Shown: positions 25,917 through 33,908 of the stretch, piece by piece
Position numbering within the stretch: position 1 is the stretch's first letter
Layout of the letters: the number at the start of each line of letters is the position of its first letter
Assembly: GCF_001314325.1 (NCBI RefSeq)
Contig: NZ_CP009429.1
Location: 3,534,501-3,598,500, forward strand
Length of the DNA stretch: 64,000 nt
Direction: 5' to 3'
Source: Sphingopyxis macrogoltabida
GTDB lineage: Bacteria; Pseudomonadota; Alphaproteobacteria; Sphingomonadales; Sphingomonadaceae
Translations under genes and position numbers: made by a program
The notes under the pieces: model-generated
Told to the model about the DNA's origin: nothing
The model's database searches: none
Seen by the model: the letters and a program-made list of their open reading frames with translations, nothing else

Positions 25917-26923
25917 AGCGCCGCGATGGCCGCCGCGAGCGGCGCGACCGATTCGCTATCCTGGTCCCAACTGGTCACGAGGCGCGCCGCGCCGGTTCCC
26001 CAATCGTAGAAATCGAATCCCGCCTTGCGGAGCCGCGCCGCTTCGTCCGCGGTCAGCTTGACGAACAGTTCGTTCGCCTCGACCGGGTACATCAGCCGGT
26101 CGCCGCACGCCGCAGCGAGCGCTGCCGCGCCGGCATTGGCCGCCCGCGCGTTGGTGAGCCAGAGGTCGTCCTTCAGCATCGCGCGGATCTGCGCCGCAAC
26201 GAAGCGGCCCTTGCTGAGCAAGTGCCCGCCGCGCTTCTTGAGCTCGCGGACGCCCGCACCGCCGCTGCCGCCGAAAAAGACGATCGCTTCGGCCATCATC
26301 GCGCCGTTCTTCGTAAAGCCGAACGATAGCGCATCGACCCCGGCACGCCACGTCACATCGGCAGGCGCACATCCGGTGAAGGCGACAGCGTTGGCGAAAC
26401 GCGCCCCGTCCATATGGAGCTTCAGGCCTTCGGCGCGCGCAACCTCGCTGATTGCGCCGACCTCGCTGGGCCGCCAGGCAAGGCCATATTCGGTCGCATT
26501 GGTGATGCTGATCGCCGCCGGCTGGACCTGATGGACGTCCTTGCGGACCATCGACAGGCGGGTCTTCAGTGCCTCGGCGTCGATCTTGGCCCCGCGCCCG
26601 GGCAGCGTCATCAGTTTCGCGCCGCCCGAATAAAAGGCGGGCGCCCCGCATTCGTCGACCTCGATATGCGCTTCCTCGTAACAAAGGATGCCCTGCCAAG
26701 GCCGCACGAAATGCGCGAGAATGATGCTGTTGGCGGCCGTTCCGGTCGGGATCCAGACGACTTCGCATGTCGTTTCGAACAGATTCGAAAAGGCCGCATC
26801 GAGCGACTGGCTGAGCGCATCACCATCATAGGCGGTGTCGACATGGTTGGCGGCCGAAAGCGCTTCCATCACCGCAGGATGGACGGCAGCGGCATTGTCA
26901 GAAAAAAAGCGGGTCGCAGTCAT
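25913..26923 (-). CDS. ltaE: Low-specificity L-threonine aldolase
   Basis: This PLP-dependent enzyme cleaves L-threonine or L-allo-threonine to glycine and acetaldehyde. The fold-type I core shows PTGTAANSIILAHFVRPWQ, EEAHIEVDECGAP, HMDGARFANAVAF (PLP Asp/Arg) and SFGFTKNGAMMAEA with the Schiff-base Lys. ATG 26923 (MTATRFFSDN) gives the normal family N-terminus; the frame extends eight codons further upstream. It is coupled to a downstream DMT exporter. Confidence 0.93.
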   Translation of the reverse strand: MTATRFFSDNAAAVHPAVMEALSAANHVDTAYDGDALSQSLDAAFSNLFETTCEVVWIPTGTAANSIILAHFVRPWQGILCYEEAHIEVDECGAPAFYSGGAKLMTLPGRGAKIDAEALKTRLSMVRKDVHQVQPAAISITNATEYGLAWRPSEVGAISEVARAEGLKLHMDGARFANAVAFTGCAPADVTWRAGVDALSFGFTKNGAMMAEAIVFFGGSGGAGVRELKKRGGHLLSKGRFVAAQIRAMLKDDLWLTNARAANAGAAALAAACGDRLMYPVEANELFVKLTADEAARLRKAGFDFYDWGTGAARLVTSWDQDSESVAPLAAAIAAL

Positions 26924-26963
26924 GAGCGGCGCCTTAGCGCAGGTCATGCGTCATGCTAAGCCT

Positions 26964-27710
26964 TCATTTGGATTGCTGTGGATCATCCTCGTCGGCTCCC
27001 GCCCCGCGCGCTACGCTGGCGCCGCCGGCAAGACCGAGGCCGCCGGCCATTCCCATGCCGCCACCGCCCGCGCCGCCACCGCCGCGGCCACCACCGCCCG
27101 ATTCGCCGCCGCGCCCGGCTCCACCACCCCTGCCGCCGCTGCCGGACGGCCGCGCGGGTCCCTGCACCGGGATGCTGACATCGGCGGGGACCGGGTCGAG
27201 ATCGAGCGCCTTGCGGATGAAATCGCGCAGCGCGACGACCAACTCATGCACGTGCACCGGCCGGCCGGCTGTCAATTCCTCCGCGGCGCGACTGGCGAGG
27301 CGGACCTGCTCCGCCGTCCCCAGCAGGATGATGTCGGACAGCGCCGCCTCGACCGCATCGCGAATGCGGCGCGGCCGGTCCGATTCGCCCGCTCCGCTCT
27401 CGCTCACCGACGAATCGGCTACCGGCGCACCTTCGGACTCGTTTTCGGCCTTTGCGTCCGTTTCGCGCCGCAGGTCGCGCAAATGCCGCGGATCGACCGC
27501 GAGATTGCCGGTGAAGGAACCGCCAAGTGTCTTGTAGGCGGCGATCAGCGTCCGCAGCCGCTCGTTGATCTGGCGGTTCATCCGCTCGCGGCGCTGCTGG
27601 ATCGTCATCATGATCATCAGGCGGATGCCGACGCCCAGAAAGGTGACGAGCGCCAGCCCGAGCAAGGTCGTCCCGATGCTTTGCCAGGAAGAAAAGTCGA
27701 ACAGGCGCAT
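26964..27710 (-). CDS. Membrane-anchored protein of unknown function with a glycine-rich tail
   Basis: I do not recognise a named family. The 248-residue protein has one N-terminal membrane helix (about residues 12-36, IGTTLLGLALVTFLGVGIRLMIM), then a basic region QQRRERMNRQINERLRTLIAAYKTLGGSFTGNL. A central predicted helical domain contains RIRDAVEAALSDIILLGTAEQVRLA..AEELTAGRPVHVHELVVALRDFIRKALDLD. The last 60 residues are a low-complexity glycine-rich stretch ending in acidic DEDDPQQSK. The cytosolic side probably carries the domain. It stands alone between threonine aldolase and a 530-bp gap. Confidence 0.8.
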   Translation of the reverse strand: MRLFDFSSWQSIGTTLLGLALVTFLGVGIRLMIMMTIQQRRERMNRQINERLRTLIAAYKTLGGSFTGNLAVDPRHLRDLRRETDAKAENESEGAPVADSSVSESGAGESDRPRRIRDAVEAALSDIILLGTAEQVRLASRAAEELTAGRPVHVHELVVALRDFIRKALDLDPVPADVSIPVQGPARPSGSGGRGGGAGRGGESGGGGRGGGGAGGGGMGMAGGLGLAGGASVARGAGADEDDPQQSK

Positions 27711-28243
27711 GACGGTCGCTCCCCTGACGCAAGCCTGCGCCAGCGCCAGAGAGCGCGCCGCAAGCGATACCGCTTTGGCGCGTTCAAACCGGCAGGGCTA
27801 CCATCTTTTTATGTGCCAGAATCCTGCCCATCCGCGCGGCGATATATCCATTGGCCGAATGTCCGGGAACGACGGACCATATAGTGCCCCGGCATGATCA
27901 CACGCGTACGAGGTCCATGACGGCTGAGCATAAGGCCCACGCGCGGCAAGACGAAAGAACAGGGCTGCCAGTCAAAGTCAGCCTGATCGACATATTGTTG
28001 ATTTGCCATGATAAATCACCCGCTAAAACAGCGGCATCCTCTCCCGGAATATCTTGTGTCGGAATCGCGAGCGACTCCGACAACATGAGTCAGGGATAAT
28101 CGAGGCAGAGGCAAATTTTGTGACAGGCGGCGGGCGCGGCTTTCCCTCGCTTGGGCGTGATCGGATACCCAAGCGCGATGAGCCGAGTCGGCAGGACCGA
28201 ATCGTGCGCAGTCGGCCTGGGGGACCGACGGCTCGGGCGCCGC
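27711..28243. other. 533-bp intergenic region upstream of the unknown membrane protein and downstream of argG
   Basis: I find no supported gene. A 66-codon minus-strand frame (27809-28009) has no recognisable sequence. TGTCGGA (28057-28063) and TCCGACA (28076-28082) form a 7-bp stem around ATCGCGAGCGAC without a U-tract. The region is A+T-richer around 27970-28050 than the neighbouring genes. Confidence 0.5.
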
Positions 28244-29461
28244 TTAGCGGTCGCGCTTCGCGAGGAGCTTCAGGCGCAGCGCGTTAAGCTTGATGAAGCC
28301 CGCCGCGTCCTTCTGGTCATAGGCGCCGGCATCATCCTCGAAGGTCACATGGCGTTCGCTGTACAGGCTGTGCGGCGACTTACGGCCGACGACGCTGGCA
28401 TTGCCTTTGTAAAGCTTGAGGCGGACGGTGCCCGACACCTTTTCCTGGCTGTGGTCGATTGCCGCCTGCAGCATTTCGCGTTCGGGGGCGAACCAGAAGC
28501 CGTTGTAGATGAGTTCGGCATATTTCGGCATCAGCTCGTCCTTGAGGTGCGCCGCGCCGCGATCGAGCGTGATGCTTTCGATGCCGCGGTGCGCCCGCGC
28601 ATAGATTTCGCCGCCCGGGGTCTCGTACATGCCGCGCGACTTCATGCCGACGAAGCGGTTCTCGACGAGGTCGAGGCGGCCGATGCCATGCTTGCGGCCG
28701 AGATCGTTGAGCGCCGCGAGCAGCGTCGCGGGCGACATCGCCTGTCCGTTCAGCGCGACGCCGTCGCCGCGTTCGAAATCGATCGTGATATATTCGGGCG
28801 TGTCGGGCGCATCCTCCGGGTTCACCGTGCGCGAATAGACGTAATCCGGCGTCTCTTCCCACGGATCCTCGAGCACCTTGCCCTCCGACGAGGTGTGGAG
28901 GAGGTTCGCGTCCGTGCTGAACGGGCTTTCGCCGCGCTTGTCCTTGGGAACCGGGATCTGGTGCTGCTCGGCCCACGCGATCAGCGCGGTGCGGCTGGTG
29001 AGGTCCCAGTCGCGCCAGGGTGCGATCACCTTGATGTCGGGATTGAGCGCGTAGGCGCTGAGTTCGAACCGCACCTGGTCGTTGCCCTTGCCGGTCGCGC
29101 CGTGCGCGACCGCGTCGGCGCCGGTTTCCTTGGCGATCTCGACCAGCCGCTTCGAGATCAGCGGGCGCGCGATCGACGTGCCGAGCAGATAATCGCCCTC
29201 GTAACGCGCATTCGCGCGCATCATCGGGAAGACGAAATCGCGGACGAATTCCTCGCGGACGTCGTCGATATAGATATGCTCGGGCTTTACGCCCATCAGC
29301 ACGGCCTTCTCGCGCGCCGGGCCCAATTCCTCGCCCTGTCCGAGGTCGGCAGTGAAGGTCACGACTTCGCAGCCATAGGTCACCTGCAGCCATTTCAGGA
29401 TGACGCTGGTGTCGAGCCCTCCCGAATAGGCGAGGACGACGCGCTTGATGGAATCGGACAT
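28244..29461 (-). CDS. argG: Argininosuccinate synthase
   Basis: ArgG joins citrulline and aspartate with ATP to make argininosuccinate in arginine synthesis. The 405-residue protein begins [19 protein letters not shown] with the PP-loop SGGLDTS at residues 13-19. The characteristic [25 protein letters not shown] and YTPG-like [14 protein letters not shown] regions follow. ATG 29461 has AGGGA 8-9 bases upstream; the frame stays open further upstream without family similarity. It is a single gene, divergent from a Sel1-repeat protein gene. Confidence 0.97.
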   Translation of the reverse strand: MSDSIKRVVLAYSGGLDTSVILKWLQVTYGCEVVTFTADLGQGEELGPAREKAVLMGVKPEHIYIDDVREEFVRDFVFPMMRANARYEGDYLLGTSIARPLISKRLVEIAKETGADAVAHGATGKGNDQVRFELSAYALNPDIKVIAPWRDWDLTSRTALIAWAEQHQIPVPKDKRGESPFSTDANLLHTSSEGKVLEDPWEETPDYVYSRTVNPEDAPDTPEYITIDFERGDGVALNGQAMSPATLLAALNDLGRKHGIGRLDLVENRFVGMKSRGMYETPGGEIYARAHRGIESITLDRGAAHLKDELMPKYAELIYNGFWFAPEREMLQAAIDHSQEKVSGTVRLKLYKGNASVVGRKSPHSLYSERHVTFEDDAGAYDQKDAAGFIKLNALRLKLLAKRDR

Positions 29462-29600
29462 GATGGTTCCCTTGGCGAGAAAAGACGGTCGCGCGCCTAA
29501 CAGGACCGCCCCCGCGGCGCAACGCCTTGGCGCGTTCTTACAAGTATCGGGCGCGAATATACGCCAAGATGCGATGGGGTATGTGGGGGAGAAATTGGTC

Positions 29601-30674
29601 ATGCGGACGATATTGGCGATAGCGGCGCCCTTGCTGGCGCTGGCAACGGCATCTTCGACGACCGGCGGCGGCGGGTCGATGCCCGATCCGGCGCGCGAAT
29701 ATCACCAGAATGTCGACTGCCATAACGCCTATGACCGGCTGGTGAGCGACCTCCACGCCGGCACCGCGATCTCGCCCGCCGAGCGCGAATGGGCGGTGGC
29801 GCACGAAGCTGCGGCGAATGGCGGCACGCCCTGCGCGCCGCCCCTGCCCGAAATGATCGCGCGCGGCGACGCGTGGCGGATCCGCACCATCGAAGGCCGC
29901 GACACCGCCGCCGCCTTTTACCACAAGCAAAAGGACCCGGCGGCGCTCAGCGAACTCGGCATGGCGTGGCTGGGCGGCACGGTCGAGGGCGGCACCCCGC
30001 AAGAGGGGCTGGAAATGATCAACGAGGCGGCAAAGCTGGGCGACCCGGTCGCGCTGTTCACGATGGGGACGGTATATGCCGCGGGCGCGCTGGGGGCGAA
30101 GCAGGATTATGCCAAGGCATTCGAACTGCTGAGCCAGTCCGCGGCGGCGGGCCATATCGACGCCATTTATCGCGTCGGGCTCCAATATCATGAGGGTCTC
30201 GGCGTCAAGAAGGACTATAAGAAGGCCTTTGAACATTTCCGCATGGCGGCCGAGCGCGGCCATTTCTACGCGATCATCATGGCGTTCGATATGATCAACA
30301 GCGACCGCGGCGTGAAGCAGGACTTCAACCTCGCCTATCGCCTGTCGCGCACCGTCGCCGAACAGGGCGAACCCTATGGCGCCGTGATGGCGGCATCGTC
30401 GCTCCTCCAGATGAAAGACCCGCTCAAGAATGAGGACGAGATTCTCTATTGGATGGACGAGGGTATCAACAAGGGCGACGAGAATATCCGCAACCAGTTG
30501 ATCCCCCTGCGCGAGCGGGTCGTCGCCGCCTTCACCAAGGCCAAGGCGCCGCCGCAATATGTGCCTCGAGCGTTCAAGGCCTGCCCGATGAAGACGGTGT
30601 GCACGGTCAATCATTATTCGGGGCTGCAAAGCTGCACCACGAACAAGGATTACTGGAACGACTGCGACGGTTAG
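29601..30674 (+). CDS. Secreted Sel1-repeat protein
   Basis: This 357-residue protein starts at ATG 29601 after GGGGGAGA with a short signal peptide ([19 protein letters not shown]). From about residue 110 come Sel1-like (SLR) repeats: [68 protein letters not shown]. Each has the alternating Ala/Gly helix-pair pattern. Sel1 proteins usually scaffold protein-protein contacts in the periplasm. The C-terminus has paired cysteines ([16 protein letters not shown]), which suggests disulfides. Function unknown. Confidence 0.88.
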   Translation: MRTILAIAAPLLALATASSTTGGGGSMPDPAREYHQNVDCHNAYDRLVSDLHAGTAISPAEREWAVAHEAAANGGTPCAPPLPEMIARGDAWRIRTIEGRDTAAAFYHKQKDPAALSELGMAWLGGTVEGGTPQEGLEMINEAAKLGDPVALFTMGTVYAAGALGAKQDYAKAFELLSQSAAAGHIDAIYRVGLQYHEGLGVKKDYKKAFEHFRMAAERGHFYAIIMAFDMINSDRGVKQDFNLAYRLSRTVAEQGEPYGAVMAASSLLQMKDPLKNEDEILYWMDEGINKGDENIRNQLIPLRERVVAAFTKAKAPPQYVPRAFKACPMKTVCTVNHYSGLQSCTTNKDYWNDCDG

Positions 30675-30694
30675 CCGGAGCCCCGGAGAGCCGG

Positions 30695-31246
30695 TCAGCC
30701 GGCCCGCGTCCAGTCCATGAACCAACCGTCGTCCCACGTCCGGCCGCCATCGCGCGAAACGCCCTGGAACCAGCGACAACTGGTCGGCGTGATCCGGTCC
30801 CAGACGCCGCGATAAAGCTCGTCCCCCTTCTCGCCCTCGCCTGCGGAGAGGAAGGTGCCGACGCCATCCTCGAACACGCCAAGCTGCCCTGGCACGCCGA
30901 TCACGCCCGATTTGGCGTTGACCCAATGGTCGGACCAGATTTTCTTTTCGACGTCGAGCAGGCGGAGGCCCATGCCCGAAAAGCCGCGGGCCGGGATGCG
31001 CAACTCCTCGACGCTCGCAATGCCGCCGAGGATGGCGACCACGGTCGCTTCGCCGGCAAACTCGATCCACTTGTCCCCTTCGCGGAAGCGGTTGTGGATT
31101 CGCCACTCACCGGTGAGGAAGTCGAAGTCGCCGGGCTTGCCCACGGGTCTGGGGTCGATTGCGGCAACCGCCGCTGCGGGAATCAGGCTGGTCATCATCG
31201 CTCCTGTGCTGAGGGCGATCATGCGGCGTCGGTCGATCTGGCTCAT
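30695..31246 (-). CDS. Secreted DUF1579-like (lipocalin-like) protein
   Basis: This 183-residue protein starts at ATG 31246 after AAGGAGCG. The N-terminus MSQIDRRRMIALSTGAMM..AAAVAA looks like a twin-arginine or Sec signal. The body, FDFLTGEWRIHNRF..WIEFAGEATVVAILGG..LRLLDVEKKIWSDHWVN..SRDGGRTWDDGW, is typical of the DUF1579-like beta-barrel proteins often set beside WYL/YafY regulators. It is divergent from a WYL regulator and shares a 17-bp palindromic operator with it. Biochemical role unknown. Confidence 0.82.
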   Translation of the reverse strand: MSQIDRRRMIALSTGAMMTSLIPAAAVAAIDPRPVGKPGDFDFLTGEWRIHNRFREGDKWIEFAGEATVVAILGGIASVEELRIPARGFSGMGLRLLDVEKKIWSDHWVNAKSGVIGVPGQLGVFEDGVGTFLSAGEGEKGDELYRGVWDRITPTSCRWFQGVSRDGGRTWDDGWFMDWTRAG

Positions 31247-31287
31247 GAAATCGCTCCTTGATGGAGCGCCGGTGTAGAGCGGCCTAC

Positions 31288-31304
31288 CTGACATTTTCTG
31301 TCAG
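31288..31304. promoter_or_regulatory. Palindromic operator CTGACA-N5-TGTCAG
   Basis: CTGACATTTTCTGTCAG is a perfect 6-5-6 inverted repeat midway between the divergent starts of the DUF1579-like gene (31246) and the WYL regulator (31328). TGACA/TGTCA half-sites are what I would expect for a YafY/WYL-type repressor. The site would let one dimer control both directions. Confidence 0.65.
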
Positions 31305-31327
31305 TTATTTTCTGCTAGGACGAAAAC

Positions 31328-32287
31328 ATGCGCGCGAGCCGTCTCCTCTCGATCCTGATCCTGCTGCAGTTGCGCGGTCGGCTGACGGCGGCCGAGCTTG
31401 CAGCCGAGTTCGAAGTGGCGGAGCGCACGATCTACCGCGACATTGACGCACTCTCCGCGGCGGGAATACCGGTCTATGGCGATCGCGGCCCGGGCGGCGG
31501 ATTCCAGTTGCTGGACGGATACCGCACCCGCCTGACCGGCCTGTCGGCGGATGAGGCGGAAGCGATGATGATGATCGGTCTGCCAGGTCCGGCAAGCGAA
31601 CTCGGCATCGGCGCCGCAACCAGCGCTGCGCAAAACAAGCTGATCGCCGCCCTGCCCGGCGGCGGCAGCGCGATCGCCGACCGCATGGCTTCGCGTTTCC
31701 ATATCGATACCGTCGACTGGTATCGCAGCGGCGAGGACTTGCCCTTCCTGCCCATGATCGCCCGCGCGGTGCTTGACGAAAGGATGCTCTCGATGCGCTA
31801 CGAAGGGTGGAACGGCGCGCGCGACTGGACGGTCGAGCCGCTCGGGCTCGTCCTGAAAGCCGGCATCTGGTACCTCGCGGCGCAGGGCGGCGGCAAGATA
31901 CGCGCCTTCCGCATCGCCAATATCGCCGCGCCGACGGTAATCGACACCGCCGTCCGGCGCCCCGCCGGTTTCCATCTCGCAACATGGTGGCAAGCCGAGC
32001 AGGCGCGGTTCGAAGCCGAACTGTTCGCAACGCGCGCGACGATCCGGGCGTCCGCCAGCGGTTGCCGGCGTCTCGCCGCCCTGTCGCCGCGCGGCGCCGA
32101 AGCGGTCGCCGGGGGCAGCGAGCCCGACGCCAACGGCTGGCGCAATATGACGATGCAGGTCGAGGACAGCGACCATGGCGCGCGCGAAATGCTCGCGCTT
32201 GGCGCCGAGGTCGAAGTGGTGGCGCCCGAAAGCTTCCGCCGCCGCATCGGCACGCTTGCCGAAGCCATCGCCCTTCGACACCGCTGA
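31328..32287 (+). CDS. WYL-domain (YafY-like) transcriptional regulator
   Basis: This 319-residue protein has an N-terminal HTH_11 domain (RLLSILILLQLRGRLTAAELAAEFEVAERTIYRDIDALSAAGIP, residues 5-48) and a central WYL domain (RMLSMRYEGWNG..WTVEPLGLVLKAGIWYLAAQ, where W-Y-L is present). A C-terminal WCX-like region ends LGAEVEVVAPESFRRRI. WYL domains sense ligands or nucleic acid. It is divergent from the DUF1579-like gene and likely represses it and itself through the 31288 palindrome. It converges on xdhC with 10 bp between stops. Confidence 0.92.
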   Translation: MRASRLLSILILLQLRGRLTAAELAAEFEVAERTIYRDIDALSAAGIPVYGDRGPGGGFQLLDGYRTRLTGLSADEAEAMMMIGLPGPASELGIGAATSAAQNKLIAALPGGGSAIADRMASRFHIDTVDWYRSGEDLPFLPMIARAVLDERMLSMRYEGWNGARDWTVEPLGLVLKAGIWYLAAQGGGKIRAFRIANIAAPTVIDTAVRRPAGFHLATWWQAEQARFEAELFATRATIRASASGCRRLAALSPRGAEAVAGGSEPDANGWRNMTMQVEDSDHGAREMLALGAEVEVVAPESFRRRIGTLAEAIALRHR

Positions 32288-32297
32288 ACGCCCCGGA

Positions 32298-33275
32298 TCA
32301 GATCATCTGGTCGATATCGGCCGCGGACGGTTCCAGATCACGGCTGTCCGGCAACAAGGCATGATATTCCTGCACGATCTCCGAAAGGATCGAAAGCGCG
32401 AGCGTTGCCGGATCGCGCGCCGCGGGAATGAGGCCGACCGTCGCCCGGAGCCGCCGGACGAGGTGGTCGGGCGTACCCGCCGACCGCAAGGCATCGCGCC
32501 GGATTTCCTGCGTCCGCGGGCTGCCGATCGCGCCGACGTAAAAGCCCGGAAGGTCGAGCGCGCGCGGCAACAATTCCTCTTCCCAGTCGCGGTCGTGGAA
32601 GACCGAGACGAACGCGGTCCACGGGTCGCTGGCGAAGGACGGCAGATGCGTCCGAGCGATCCATTCGACGATGTCGATTCCCTCGGCGGCAAGCCCGGCC
32701 AAGGCGCCCCGGTCTGGCGAAACGGCGCAGACCTCGGCACCGAAACCGGCGGCGAGGCGCGCCAGCGCGGTGAGTTCCTCACCCTGCCCCATCGCGAGGA
32801 GGCGAAGCCCTGGCAGGTAGCGAATGTTGAAGCCGTCGCCTTTCCAACCGCTGGCCATCGCGTCATCGACGCTCACCCCTTCGTGCGACAAGCGCAGCGT
32901 CGCCGGTTCGCGGCGGTCGTGCTGTGCCAGCACGCGGGCCAGCGCCGTAGGGTCGGGGTGCGGATTGAACAGCAGATCGATGCCGCTGCCGCACGGCAGG
33001 CGGATATCGAGATAGGGCGATCCGGCACCGAAGCGCACGAGCTTCGCCCGGCCGTCGGCGAGGGTGCCGATCGCTTCGGCGACGACCGCCGCCTCGATGC
33101 AACCGCCGGAGAAGGATCCGGCGTAGCGGCCATCGTCGGCCACCGCCATTTGCGCACCGATCGCGCGCGGCGACGATCCCTCGACATGGGTGAGCGTGAC
33201 GAGCACGGTGCCCCGCCCTTCGTCGATCCGCGCAGCGGCGAAGCGCAATATTTCGGCCGGGGTGGTTGCTATCAT
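32298..33275 (-). CDS. XdhC/CoxI family molybdenum-cofactor insertion protein
   Basis: XdhC-type chaperones bind molybdenum cofactor, help add its terminal sulfur and deliver it to xanthine-oxidase-family enzymes; PaoD is the relative for PaoABC. The 325-residue protein has the N-terminal CoxI domain (VEGSSPRAIGAQMAV, GSFSGGCIEAAVV) and the C-terminal Rossmann domain (FYVGAIGSPRTQEIRRD). ATG 33275 (MIATTPAEILRF) opens the family-like sequence. It is divergent from mocA (42 bp) and close to the Pao-type enzyme genes, its presumed client. Confidence 0.92.
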   Translation of the reverse strand: MIATTPAEILRFAAARIDEGRGTVLVTLTHVEGSSPRAIGAQMAVADDGRYAGSFSGGCIEAAVVAEAIGTLADGRAKLVRFGAGSPYLDIRLPCGSGIDLLFNPHPDPTALARVLAQHDRREPATLRLSHEGVSVDDAMASGWKGDGFNIRYLPGLRLLAMGQGEELTALARLAAGFGAEVCAVSPDRGALAGLAAEGIDIVEWIARTHLPSFASDPWTAFVSVFHDRDWEEELLPRALDLPGFYVGAIGSPRTQEIRRDALRSAGTPDHLVRRLRATVGLIPAARDPATLALSILSEIVQEYHALLPDSRDLEPSAADIDQMI

Positions 33276-33317
33276 CGGGCACTTGCGCTGAGAGGGAGGG
33301 AAGAGAGGCAGACCCCG

Positions 33318-33896
33318 ATGATCGACGCCGCGAACATCACCGCCGTCCTGCTCGCCGCCGGGCAATCGCGACGGTTCGGCGCGGACGACAAATTGCTGGC
33401 CCCGCTCGCCGACGAACCGCTGGCCCTGCATGCGGCGCGGCGGATCGCCGAGCTGGCACCGGGGCGCCGGATAGCGGTCTGCTCCAACGGCGACGGCACA
33501 CTGGCCGCAATGCTGTCCGGGCTGGGCTTCGACATCGCCGTCAATGCCGATGCGACGAGCGGTCTTTCCCAATCGCTGGCGCTCGGCATCGCAGCCGCCG
33601 CGCGCGGCCCCGAACTTGCCGCGCTGGTCTGCCTCGCAGACATGCCCTTTGTCGGCACCCGCCATTTGCAGAGCCTTCTCGCGCGGTTCGATCCGGTCTC
33701 CGCGCCGGTCGTGGCGTCGAGCGACGGCGAAACCGCAATGCCACCCGCGCTGTTCGACCGCGCGCTGTTCGACCGCCTGCGCGCGAGCGAAGGCGATCGC
33801 GGCGGCAAGGCCCTGCTCTCCGATGCGGCGCTGGTCATGGCAAGCGCCGGTGAACTGGCCGACATCGACCGGCCCGACGATCTTCGCCGAAACTGA
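33318..33896 (+). CDS. mocA: MocA-type molybdenum cofactor cytidylyltransferase
   Basis: This 192-residue nucleotidyltransferase has the MobA/MocA motif LLAAGQSRRFGADDKLLAPL near the N-terminus and LVCLADMPFVG for substrate binding. MocA makes molybdopterin cytosine dinucleotide, the cofactor form used by PaoABC-type aldehyde oxidoreductases. ATG 33318 is divergent from xdhC. The gene points toward, and ends 12 bp before the stop of, the catalytic Pao-type subunit gene. MobA-like guanylyltransferase activity is less likely given the neighbours. Confidence 0.85.
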   Translation: MIDAANITAVLLAAGQSRRFGADDKLLAPLADEPLALHAARRIAELAPGRRIAVCSNGDGTLAAMLSGLGFDIAVNADATSGLSQSLALGIAAAARGPELAALVCLADMPFVGTRHLQSLLARFDPVSAPVVASSDGETAMPPALFDRALFDRLRASEGDRGGKALLSDAALVMASAGELADIDRPDDLRRN

Positions 33897-33908
33897 TAGC
33901 CTTCACGA

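Noticed and set aside
27809..28009. 66-codon minus-strand frame MANQQYVDQADF..
   Set aside because: No ribosome site, no recognisable sequence and an Arg-rich composition; kept only as part of the intergenic description.
28151..29500. A 449-codon plus-strand open frame
   Set aside because: It is antisense to argG, which is unmistakable.
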